Positions 27,047 through 34,240 of a stretch of DNA of 49,000 bases are shown here, in pieces. This DNA comes from Prosthecobacter debontii (lineage in GTDB: Bacteria; Verrucomicrobiota; Verrucomicrobiia; Verrucomicrobiales; Akkermansiaceae), in assembly GCA_945870855.1 (NCBI GenBank), contig CAMBTP010000020.1, forward strand, positions 1-49,000, given 5' to 3'. Position numbers and translations under genes: made by a program. A model generated the notes under the pieces. That model was not told where the DNA came from. It saw only the letters and a program-made list of their open reading frames with translations, and ran no database searches. Position 1 is the stretch's first letter; every line of letters begins with the position of its first letter.

Positions 27047-28156
27047 CTACATACTGATTTGCTTTTGAATTGCTTCAGCTGCGGCATAAATACTTTTAAA
27101 TTCTCCCAAACAACCCGCTGGCATCGGCTCGTAATTATCGTATTTAATAATTTGAATCTCTTGATTTATCTTTGGCCTATTCTTAAATCGCATTGGCAAG
27201 TATTTCATCACTGAACAAAACCAGCTAACAGACACTACTGCTGCATCGCGCAAAGTCCTACGGGTAATCGGTCGATCTGATAAAACCTTACTTAATTGTT
27301 TGGAATGTGCTTGGGGCCTAAGATACGCTGGGAATTCATTTTGCAACCCATTGCGAAAGAGCACCTTTAAATGTCCATCAATACCAATATTATCAAAACA
27401 CGCTACCTTTTTATTAGGGACATGCTCAATGTGAACTAATTCATGCTCGTGTTTAAATCGGTTACTAATTCCATCAGTTTCTCTAACATGCCCTGAACCG
27501 ATAATTCCGAGTGGGAGATCAAGGTGAAGAAACTCATCTGTGTTTGCCAAAGCTCCGACATAACCGATATCGCCGAAAGACTTAATAAATAATTCTTTCT
27601 GCTTAAATCGAGTTTTTTCAATCAAACTATGTTTTATGAAAATAAGTGAAGAATGACTCTGTGGAGGCAAAAGGTATTTTCGTTTCACTCCGATACCCCA
27701 AGAATTAAGGCATCCGTAACACACCGTTCTTGCCGGATATGACATAAGTAAACCACTGAAATTTCTTGGAATCGTTAGCTTAGATTCGATGTAATTAAAT
27801 ATTCCGAATCCAGCCGTAAAATATTCAATACCTTCATTTTTTTTGGCTAAATTATTTATCAAAAGTAGTGTATGAGGGAGAATTACATCGTCGTCTGCTA
27901 AAAATAAAAATAGATCGCTCTTAACTTGATCGATTACTTTTTCAGCATCATCATTAATATTATTAATTTGGCTTGAACTAAAATATGTAAATCGATTGTT
28001 ATTAAAACTGTTAACTATATTTTCAACAGGAGGATCTGATCCGCGATCTACAATATACACTTCATAATCTTCATGATTTTGAGAATCCAGACTACGAAGT
28101 GTTTGAAGTAATGAACTATGACGATTGTAAGTAGGGAGAAAAATTAAAAATTTCAT
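27047..28156 (-). CDS. GT2-family glycosyltransferase, AT-rich gene
   Basis: 369 residues from ATG 28156. GT2 marks are the N-terminal FLIFLPTYNRHSSLLQTLRS, YEVYIVDRGSDPP, and the DxD-type LFLFLADDDVILPHTLLL. The remainder includes an acceptor-side region with FGDIGYVGALANTDEF. The gene is visibly AT-rich (many poly-A/T runs and A/T third positions), unlike the GC-rich codons around it, as is the 183-base gap upstream (28157-28339). This suggests recent import of this gene into the cluster. Confidence 0.87.
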   Translation of the reverse strand: MKFLIFLPTYNRHSSLLQTLRSLDSQNHEDYEVYIVDRGSDPPVENIVNSFNNNRFTYFSSSQINNINDDAEKVIDQVKSDLFLFLADDDVILPHTLLLINNLAKKNEGIEYFTAGFGIFNYIESKLTIPRNFSGLLMSYPARTVCYGCLNSWGIGVKRKYLLPPQSHSSLIFIKHSLIEKTRFKQKELFIKSFGDIGYVGALANTDEFLHLDLPLGIIGSGHVRETDGISNRFKHEHELVHIEHVPNKKVACFDNIGIDGHLKVLFRNGLQNEFPAYLRPQAHSKQLSKVLSDRPITRRTLRDAAVVSVSWFCSVMKYLPMRFKNRPKINQEIQIIKYDNYEPMPAGCLGEFKSIYAAAEAIQKQISM

Positions 28157-28339
28157 GGCATTTTTATACGCAGAAGTTATCAGGAATAAATGAAAGATTT
28201 ACTTGTTAGTGATTGATTTTCTATCCATTATTAAATATATAGAAAAACTGAAAACTAGTACTAAGAAAAAGCATAACTAGGCGGATTTCTTGAGATGATT
28301 TGAATGGCGGATTTACGCAAGGGCGACATATTTTAAGGA

Positions 28340-30172
28340 TTATAGGTCAGCCGATTTTGGATGGAGACCGCCAATCATTTCGCTCTCTAGTACATCACGC
28401 GGAAGGAGCGGTGAAAGGTCTTCAAGAGGAGGCGAAACAAGCGTGCCGTCCTTTTGTGTAGCGAGAGACAGCTTCGGATAAAACCATTGCTCAGGGTGCA
28501 TGAATACCTCAATAACGCAGGGTCCATCGAAAGCTAGGGTTTCTGGGATAACACGATCAAAATCTTCCCAAGTGCGGATCGTCCATGCCGAGATTCCAAA
28601 TGCGGAAGCAAGTTTTGAAAAGTCCGGACAGCTCACACCGGAGGCGAGATCCGTCCCGGCGTAGCGTCCTTGAAGCATGGCTTTTTGGGTATGCTTGATC
28701 ATTAGGTAGCCATCGTTGTTGAAGACGAAAAGTTTGATGGGAAGCTTGTGATGCACCATGGTTTGGAGCTCCTGGAGGTTCATCATCATGCCGCCATCAC
28801 AGTTCAGGCAGATGACTTCTCCGCGATCCCGGCCGAAGGATGCGCCAATGGCCGCGGGCAGTCCGAATCCCATTTCACCGAGGCCTTGAGAGGTGATTAA
28901 TCTCTGGGGAGGAGTAATGGAGAGTGCCTGATGGCCACAGAGAAGAGCGGTTCCCATATCGGTTACCAGTATTTGATCGGTCTTCAAGTGGGGCTGCATT
29001 TTTTCCATGAAACGGTAGATATTGATGAATCCATCGCGATCCGCATGTTCCTCACCTATCCACGGGAAGCGAGCCCGGGTCTCTCCGCTACGCTTTGCCC
29101 ATGCGAGATGGTCTGGGGTGGGGGGGAGAGCCAGGTTAAGGGCGGCTCGAATGAAGTCCCCGGCATCTGCATGGAGGGGGTGATTGAAGCGTTCCGGGTA
29201 TTTCGCCAGCTCTGTGGCATCGATGTCCACGACGGTTATACGTTTTGCTGAGCGTGCGAGCTCAGAAACCTCGTAACCTACCTGCGGGATGGCCATGCGA
29301 GTGCCAATGGCAAGCAGGTAGTCACAGTTCTGGAGGATCAAGTTCGCCGCACGCTGGCCGTATGTTCCTGCTCGCCCGATAATCAAGGGATGACAGGAAT
29401 CGAGCATGTCTATCGCTGACCAAGTAACAAGTGCTGGTATTCCGAGGCGTTCGACGAGTGTTTTGATTTCCTCTACCGCATCAGCCATGCGGATACCCAC
29501 TCCGAGCCAAAGGAGCGGCCGTTCCGCCTCGTGAAGGGAATCAATGGCGCTCTTCACTTCAGCGAGCAAAGCTTCTCCAGTCAGTGGCGCGGAGGTTTCA
29601 CACTCCGGCTCGGGGATGAAATGTGAAAGCGAATCCTCATCGACCATCGTTCCTTGGATGCTCATGGGAAAGTCGATCCAACACGGGCCTGGTCTGCCAG
29701 TGGTGGCGAGGTGCCAGGCTTTTTCCAGTTCATAAAGTGTGAGCAGTGGATCCATTACACGGGTGGCATACTTGGTCATTTTACTGACGGCGTAAGGGCT
29801 ATCGTAGCCTTGAATTCCGTAGAGTCTGCGGTCGTGATCCGGTGTGATATACCGGGCGTTTTCCTGTCCGGAAATAATTAGGCAGGGGATGGAATCCGCC
29901 CATGCGGAGAGAACCCCGGTGATTGCATTGCTGGAACCGGCTCCCGCAGTTACTAGTGCGAAGGTAGGCTGCCCGGTGACTTTCCAGTAGGACTGGACGG
30001 CCATGGTGCAGGCCTGTTCATGGTGGTTGCAGATGAGCTCGATCTCAGAGCCGTAGCAGATCGAATCGAAAATGTGCGCGTTTGCAGAGCCGATGATACC
30101 GAAGCAATGTTGGACTCCCTTTTCCTCGAAAAAACGGACGATGATATCGCTGACTTTTGTTTTTGTTTTCAT
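28340..30172 (-). CDS. ThDP-dependent enzyme of the acetolactate synthase superfamily (YerE-like role inferred)
   Basis: 610 residues from ATG 30172, which overlaps the previous stop as TAATG; an in-frame GTG lies at 30196. Three-domain ThDP architecture: the catalytic Glu52 in NHHEQACTMA, a middle domain with GIRMADAVEEI, and the ThDP/Mg motif NCDGGMMMNLQELQT near 457-471, where Cys458 replaces the usual first Gly. Family members decarboxylate 2-oxoacids and add the acyl unit to an acceptor; YerE does so onto a CDP-4-keto-3,6-dideoxy sugar. The operon makes the same kind of acceptor, so a sugar-branching role fits better than branched-chain amino acid synthesis. No regulatory-subunit gene is adjacent. 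Confidence 0.8.
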   Translation of the reverse strand: MKTKTKVSDIIVRFFEEKGVQHCFGIIGSANAHIFDSICYGSEIELICNHHEQACTMAVQSYWKVTGQPTFALVTAGAGSSNAITGVLSAWADSIPCLIISGQENARYITPDHDRRLYGIQGYDSPYAVSKMTKYATRVMDPLLTLYELEKAWHLATTGRPGPCWIDFPMSIQGTMVDEDSLSHFIPEPECETSAPLTGEALLAEVKSAIDSLHEAERPLLWLGVGIRMADAVEEIKTLVERLGIPALVTWSAIDMLDSCHPLIIGRAGTYGQRAANLILQNCDYLLAIGTRMAIPQVGYEVSELARSAKRITVVDIDATELAKYPERFNHPLHADAGDFIRAALNLALPPTPDHLAWAKRSGETRARFPWIGEEHADRDGFINIYRFMEKMQPHLKTDQILVTDMGTALLCGHQALSITPPQRLITSQGLGEMGFGLPAAIGASFGRDRGEVICLNCDGGMMMNLQELQTMVHHKLPIKLFVFNNDGYLMIKHTQKAMLQGRYAGTDLASGVSCPDFSKLASAFGISAWTIRTWEDFDRVIPETLAFDGPCVIEVFMHPEQWFYPKLSLATQKDGTLVSPPLEDLSPLLPRDVLESEMIGGLHPKSADL

Positions 30173-31224
30173 TATATTTGGGAAAGTCGATGCCACTCAA
30201 CAGAGCGGCGGATGGCTTCACCGATGGGTACAGTGACTTTCACTCCGAGATCCTTCATGGCGAGTGAAACGTCTGGAACAAGTTTGTTGCGGTCATGCCC
30301 AATCTGGCCGATTCCAGTATGGATCGACGGAGCTGGATTAAAATGGCCGGTGATGGATTCGGCAAGGGAGATGAGGCTGATGGGCTCGGGGCTGCCGATG
30401 TTATAGGTTTCCCGCGGCTTCCCGGCGGCCGTGGCGGCGAGAACCCAGTGCGCGAAATCGGATGCATACATGATGCTGCGAACCGTAGTACCATCCCCCA
30501 TGATACGGATAGGTCCTCCTGCGAGGGAGTCGCGAATGAAATCAGTTACCGCCCAAGGCAGCTGGAGTGATTGGTAGGGGCCGACAAAAGCAAACGGACG
30601 CAAGGTCACGACGGGAAGCTTCGTCTCACTAACTGCGCATTGGGCAATGGTTTCCGCAAAGCGTTTGGACTCTGCGTAAACGGAGTTCACATCGTTTGAT
30701 CGAACCGGTCCGGCGAATTTCTCATCGATTTGAGCCGTTTCCCATGGTTGGGCACCATAGACGAGACCGGAGCTAAGAAGGACGAACTTCCGGATATCTT
30801 CCAATAGATTTGCCGCGCGGAGGAGTCGGAGAGTTCCGAACGCATTCACATCCGCCACGTTTCCAGGTTGGGAGGCGAACAGGCGGCGGTCGGTCAGAGC
30901 TGCCGCGTGAATAATGTGACTGACATCATGCGGTAGCTCTGAAAGATGGCGGATATCTCCCTCAATAAGTTTAAGCCATGGCATAGCTCCTAGGCGGGGA
31001 TACAGTGTGATAAAGGAGCGGGGATTTCGGCTGAGAACTGTGACGCGGATGCCGTAGTCATTGTCCTCATTCAGTAAATTGATGAGTTCCAATAGCCATT
31101 TTCCGAGAATGCCAGTTCCGCCAGTGATGAAGATGTGCCGCGACTTTAGATCGCTCAGATCCTTTGATCCGCTCGCCAAAACTTGCACCGCATCATTGCG
31201 AATCAATTGTTCTATCGGTTTCAT
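30172..31224 (-). CDS. Extended SDR (NAD(P)-dependent epimerase/reductase), copy 2 in the sugar operon
   Basis: 350 residues from ATG 31224, overlapping the aldolase stop by one base (TAATG); the next gene starts the same way. The Rossmann motif is FITGGTGILGKWLLEL, the catalytic Ser/Tyr/Lys are in LLSSGLVYG and SVYAESKRFAE, and the substrate region has FVGPYQSLQLPWAVTDFI. It resembles the reductases and epimerases acting on CDP-4-keto sugars. A keto-group reduction after chain branching (YerF-like) is the likely role; 4-epimerisation is an alternative. It resembles the SDR at 33113 in N-terminal layout (FITGGTG, then VTVLSR), suggesting paralogues. Confidence 0.8.
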   Translation of the reverse strand: MKPIEQLIRNDAVQVLASGSKDLSDLKSRHIFITGGTGILGKWLLELINLLNEDNDYGIRVTVLSRNPRSFITLYPRLGAMPWLKLIEGDIRHLSELPHDVSHIIHAAALTDRRLFASQPGNVADVNAFGTLRLLRAANLLEDIRKFVLLSSGLVYGAQPWETAQIDEKFAGPVRSNDVNSVYAESKRFAETIAQCAVSETKLPVVTLRPFAFVGPYQSLQLPWAVTDFIRDSLAGGPIRIMGDGTTVRSIMYASDFAHWVLAATAAGKPRETYNIGSPEPISLISLAESITGHFNPAPSIHTGIGQIGHDRNKLVPDVSLAMKDLGVKVTVPIGEAIRRSVEWHRLSQI

Positions 31225-32249
31225 TATTTGATACCTCCCTTTTTTGCGAGTTCGGCGGCAACGGCGAGTATCAAGTCTTCCTGGCCTCCCACGACTTTGC
31301 GTTTACCGAGCTCGAAAAACACATCGCGAGGATCGACGCCAAGCTGCTCGGCAGCGCGGCGGACGGGTTTCGCAAAACCCGAAAAGACCCCTGCTAACCC
31401 ACTCACAATGGTGATACTATTGGACTCGGGCATAGAACCCGCGAAGAGTTCTGCTGCTATTTCACCGGCATCAAGCGCCTTATAAAGATCGATGCGGGTG
31501 GAAAATTTCCGCTTCCCAAGGACCGCAGCGAGAATCTCTAGCGGAGCGTTTCCCGCACCGGCACCGAACCCTTTGGCCGTTCCGTCGATAATACGCGCGC
31601 CCGCATCGAGTGCGGCGAGAGAGTTGGCGATGCTTAATCCGAGATTGTCATGGGCGTGGAAGCCAACCGGAATCTCAAGTCTATCCTCAAGAAGGCCAAT
31701 TTTCGCAGTAACGTCCACGGGGAAATAGGCACCTGCAGAATCCATTAGAACTACTCCCTGAGCACCGTAGGACTGCATTTTTTTCGCTTCCTCGAGTAGT
31801 ACTTCGGGCTCTGCCATATGACTCATCATCAATACTCCCCACGCCTCCAGTCCGGCGGCCCGGACGTGACTGATGTGACGCTGGGTAATATCTGCCTCGG
31901 TGCAGTGGCATCCGATCCTGAAGAGCTCCACTCCGCAGGCGATTGCGCCATCTATCTCACGGTGGATCGTGGCGAAGCCGGGGATGACATGGACGCTAAG
32001 GCGAGTGTTTGAAAGGCATTCCTTAGCGGTGCGGAGCATTTCATCATCAGGAACGAGGCTCTCGCCGACTTGCAGGGAGGATGCGCCCAAGCCGTTGCCG
32101 TGGCCGACTTCCAGATAATCGAAACCTGCGGCCTCGGAAGCGGCTGCGTATGCCCGCACCTGATCTAGGGTGATGCGGTGGCTGTAAGCATGGGAGCCAT
32201 CCCTGAGGGTGGCATCGCAAACTGTGATTTGTTGAGTGGTGTCCGGCAT
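31224..32249 (-). CDS. 4-hydroxy-2-oxovalerate aldolase-like enzyme (DmpG/MhpE family) in a sugar operon
   Basis: 341 residues from ATG 32249. This is a DRE-TIM metal-dependent pyruvate aldolase. Visible are CDATLRDGSH with Arg16, metal-ligand Asp17 and catalytic-type His20, RIGCHCTEADITQRHI, VVLMDSAGAYFP, the metal pair in FHAHDN (His198, His200), and GFGAGAGNAPLEI. The C-terminal helical region (DPRDVFFELGKRK, VVGGQED) is the one that contacts the partner dehydrogenase in this family. MhpE-type enzymes usually have HHN where this one has HDN (Asp201). The dehydrogenase gene ends four bases upstream. The family normally cleaves 4-hydroxy-2-oxopentanoate to pyruvate and acetaldehyde; here synthesis is inferred. 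Confidence 0.88.
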   Translation of the reverse strand: MPDTTQQITVCDATLRDGSHAYSHRITLDQVRAYAAASEAAGFDYLEVGHGNGLGASSLQVGESLVPDDEMLRTAKECLSNTRLSVHVIPGFATIHREIDGAIACGVELFRIGCHCTEADITQRHISHVRAAGLEAWGVLMMSHMAEPEVLLEEAKKMQSYGAQGVVLMDSAGAYFPVDVTAKIGLLEDRLEIPVGFHAHDNLGLSIANSLAALDAGARIIDGTAKGFGAGAGNAPLEILAAVLGKRKFSTRIDLYKALDAGEIAAELFAGSMPESNSITIVSGLAGVFSGFAKPVRRAAEQLGVDPRDVFFELGKRKVVGGQEDLILAVAAELAKKGGIK

Positions 32250-32253
32250 GGTC

Positions 32254-33126
32254 TTATTCGAGTCTATTGGCGTAGGCTTCGGCGTAGGCGATGGCTGCGC
32301 AGTTGATGATATCGAGATTTCCGGCGAACTTTGGAAGATGATCGCCCAGGCCATCTACGCCGACCATAGTAACAAGTCGTCCGCTTTCCGCAATTGGCTC
32401 GATGATTAGTCGGTATCCGGGGACGTAGTGCCGGATCCGTTCCACCATTTCCAAGACCCGCTCGCGCGTGGCGCTGATGTCCGGGTCTTCAACCTTTGCC
32501 ATCACCGTGGTCTGCATATGAACGCAAGGTTGTGCGGGATTGAGATTCAGGATGGCTTTTGTCCGTTCACAATGGGAGAAGACGCTTAGTCCATTTTCGG
32601 TGGTCAGGAGGTATTCGTCGAGGTTGATGCGGGTGGCAGGCCCGGCGCTGCGGGATGCGATTGTGGAAATCGTTTCGATATATTGCACCTGGGGGTTGGC
32701 TGCGGCGATTGCACAAGCCAAGGGAATTGATGCTTGGCCTCCGCACGTGATCATATTAACGTTGGGCAGGTCGAGACACTCGTCGAGATTGACCGCGGGA
32801 ACACACATGCGGCCTACCTTGGCGGGTGTAAGGTCGATCGCGCGAATCCCCAGTTTTTCGAAGACCGCGGCGTGCTCCATATGGTCTGCAGCGCTGGTGG
32901 CATCGAATACGAGCGAGATTTCATGCGCCATGTCGATGATGCCCCTGAGGCCTTTAGCTGAGACCGGCACACCGAGAAGGCTGGCCTTAGTCATGCCGGG
33001 AGAGGAGAGGTTGCGACCCGCGAACAAGACGCACTCCAAGGTTTCGGAGCGCATCACTTTGATGAGCAGATCTGTCCCGATGTTTCCCGTTCCGAGAATT
33101 GCCACCGGTAATTTACGGATTTTCAT
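32254..33126 (-). CDS. Acylating acetaldehyde dehydrogenase (DmpF/MhpF-like) in a sugar operon
   Basis: 290 residues from ATG 33126, within the last 14 bases of the upstream SDR gene; further upstream in-frame starts would overlap much more. The NAD-binding loop is VAILGTGNIGTDLLIKV, the catalytic Cys128 is in NVNMITCGGQASIP, and SAGPATRINLDEYLLTT plus the late KFAGNLDIINCAA match the family. Family enzymes interconvert acetaldehyde and acetyl-CoA with NAD and channel acetaldehyde to the partner aldolase. The aldolase gene follows after four bases, so the two are probably a complex. No meta-cleavage or other aromatic-degradation gene is near. Supplying acetaldehyde from acetyl-CoA is the inferred role. 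Confidence 0.9.
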   Translation of the reverse strand: MKIRKLPVAILGTGNIGTDLLIKVMRSETLECVLFAGRNLSSPGMTKASLLGVPVSAKGLRGIIDMAHEISLVFDATSAADHMEHAAVFEKLGIRAIDLTPAKVGRMCVPAVNLDECLDLPNVNMITCGGQASIPLACAIAAANPQVQYIETISTIASRSAGPATRINLDEYLLTTENGLSVFSHCERTKAILNLNPAQPCVHMQTTVMAKVEDPDISATRERVLEMVERIRHYVPGYRLIIEPIAESGRLVTMVGVDGLGDHLPKFAGNLDIINCAAIAYAEAYANRLE

Positions 33127-34240
33127 CAATTCTCTGAGAGGGGGCGTTTTGTTCTGGCGTTGTTTGGGTTGAATCAGATTCGCCGAGGCCGCATTTGGAA
33201 TGGCGATGCCAAAAAGCGGTGCGTTTGATTGCATTTTCCAAGGAAATCATAGGGGCGAGTCCTAATTCATTCCTTGCACGTAATGTGGAGGGTGCATAGC
33301 GTAAAACCGAGGTGGTTGTATTAGCTGGACGGGCAATCTCGATGGGAGAGTCGGTGCTAAGGGATTGGTTCACGATGGCGGCGAACTGAGAGATCGAGTG
33401 ATTCTCTTCCGAACCTACATTGTAGGGTCGGAGGGATTCTCCTTTGAAAAGGATCGTCCAAAGCCAGATGGCGAGGTCTGCTGCGTAGAGGTATGAGCGA
33501 TGGGGGGTTCCATCCCCTTTTATGCTGATGTCGTCACCGGCCATGGCATCACGCAGGAAATTGCCTATAGCAAATTCCCCGTCCAGAGGTAGGTGTGGGC
33601 CAACGAAGGCAAAACAGCGGGCGATCTTCACCTCGGTTCCATGGAGCCCAGAATGGATGGTAGCCATGAGCTCGGCAACCCGTTTTCCCTCGCCATAGGC
33701 AGAGGAAGGGCTCAGACAATCGGGCGAGCCATGGTGATCCTCAGGAACGTGGGTTAGATCTGACGGTTGTTGGCCATAAACCGCTCCGGAGCTGGTGAAG
33801 AGGAACTTGTTCACCTTGGCGGATTTGGAAAAATCGAGCACACGTCTCATTCCCGCGATGATGGAGTCGAGCATTTCATACGGTGCCTCGCGATTGAGCT
33901 TTGCGCTGGCTTCGGTAGCGGCATGCAGGAGGTAGTCGTATTTCTCCTTGGGAAATTGAAAGTCGCGGATGTCCCCTTTGATAAATGTGAGATCGCTCCG
34001 GCGGGCGAGGTGTGGGGCTTTCTCCGAGAAAGCGGAAGGATCCCGCGAAAGGACGGTGGCCGTGGCACCGAGGTTCAGGGAGTCGTTGCAATGGATGAAG
34101 CTTTCCAAAAGCCACATTCCGAAGAAGCCGGTGCCACCGGTTATGAAGAAGGATTTGCCACGCGCTTCTTCCCACAGGGTAATGGTGTGGCGAAGGATAT
34201 GCTCGAGGTCTTCGATCGGGAGTGGTGGAACCGATTTCAA
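33113..34240 (-). CDS. Extended SDR (NAD(P)-dependent epimerase/reductase), copy 1 in the sugar operon
   Basis: 375 residues from TTG 34240, whose codon overlaps the RfbH stop as TTGA. The Rossmann motif is FFITGGTGFFGMWLLES, then TVLSRDPSAF, LLHAATEAS, the Ser in LFTSSGAVYG and the Tyr/Lys pair in SAYGEGKRVAE. The layout is that of CDP-4-keto-sugar reductases/epimerases such as RfbJ-type proteins. It could reduce the C-4 ketone directly (making a paratose- or abequose-like sugar) or act after branching. The protein's C-terminal ~20 residues are polar and disordered and overlap the next gene's start by 14 bases. Confidence 0.8.
   Translation of the reverse strand: MKSVPPLPIEDLEHILRHTITLWEEARGKSFFITGGTGFFGMWLLESFIHCNDSLNLGATATVLSRDPSAFSEKAPHLARRSDLTFIKGDIRDFQFPKEKYDYLLHAATEASAKLNREAPYEMLDSIIAGMRRVLDFSKSAKVNKFLFTSSGAVYGQQPSDLTHVPEDHHGSPDCLSPSSAYGEGKRVAELMATIHSGLHGTEVKIARCFAFVGPHLPLDGEFAIGNFLRDAMAGDDISIKGDGTPHRSYLYAADLAIWLWTILFKGESLRPYNVGSEENHSISQFAAIVNQSLSTDSPIEIARPANTTTSVLRYAPSTLRARNELGLAPMISLENAIKRTAFWHRHSKCGLGESDSTQTTPEQNAPSQRIDENP

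Noticed and set aside
28200..28270. Terminator hairpin (TTTTCTAT/ATAGAAAA) in the AT-rich gap
   Set aside because: The stem is made only of weak A-T pairs with a long AT loop; expected by chance in such AT-rich DNA.
28340..30172. Acetolactate synthase large subunit for branched-chain amino acids (IlvB)
   Set aside because: No small-subunit or other ilv gene is adjacent, the ThDP motif is altered, and the operon context is sugar synthesis.
31224..33126. Part of an aromatic meta-cleavage pathway
   Set aside because: No dioxygenase, hydratase or decarboxylase genes are near, and both genes are embedded and coupled within the CDP-sugar operon.
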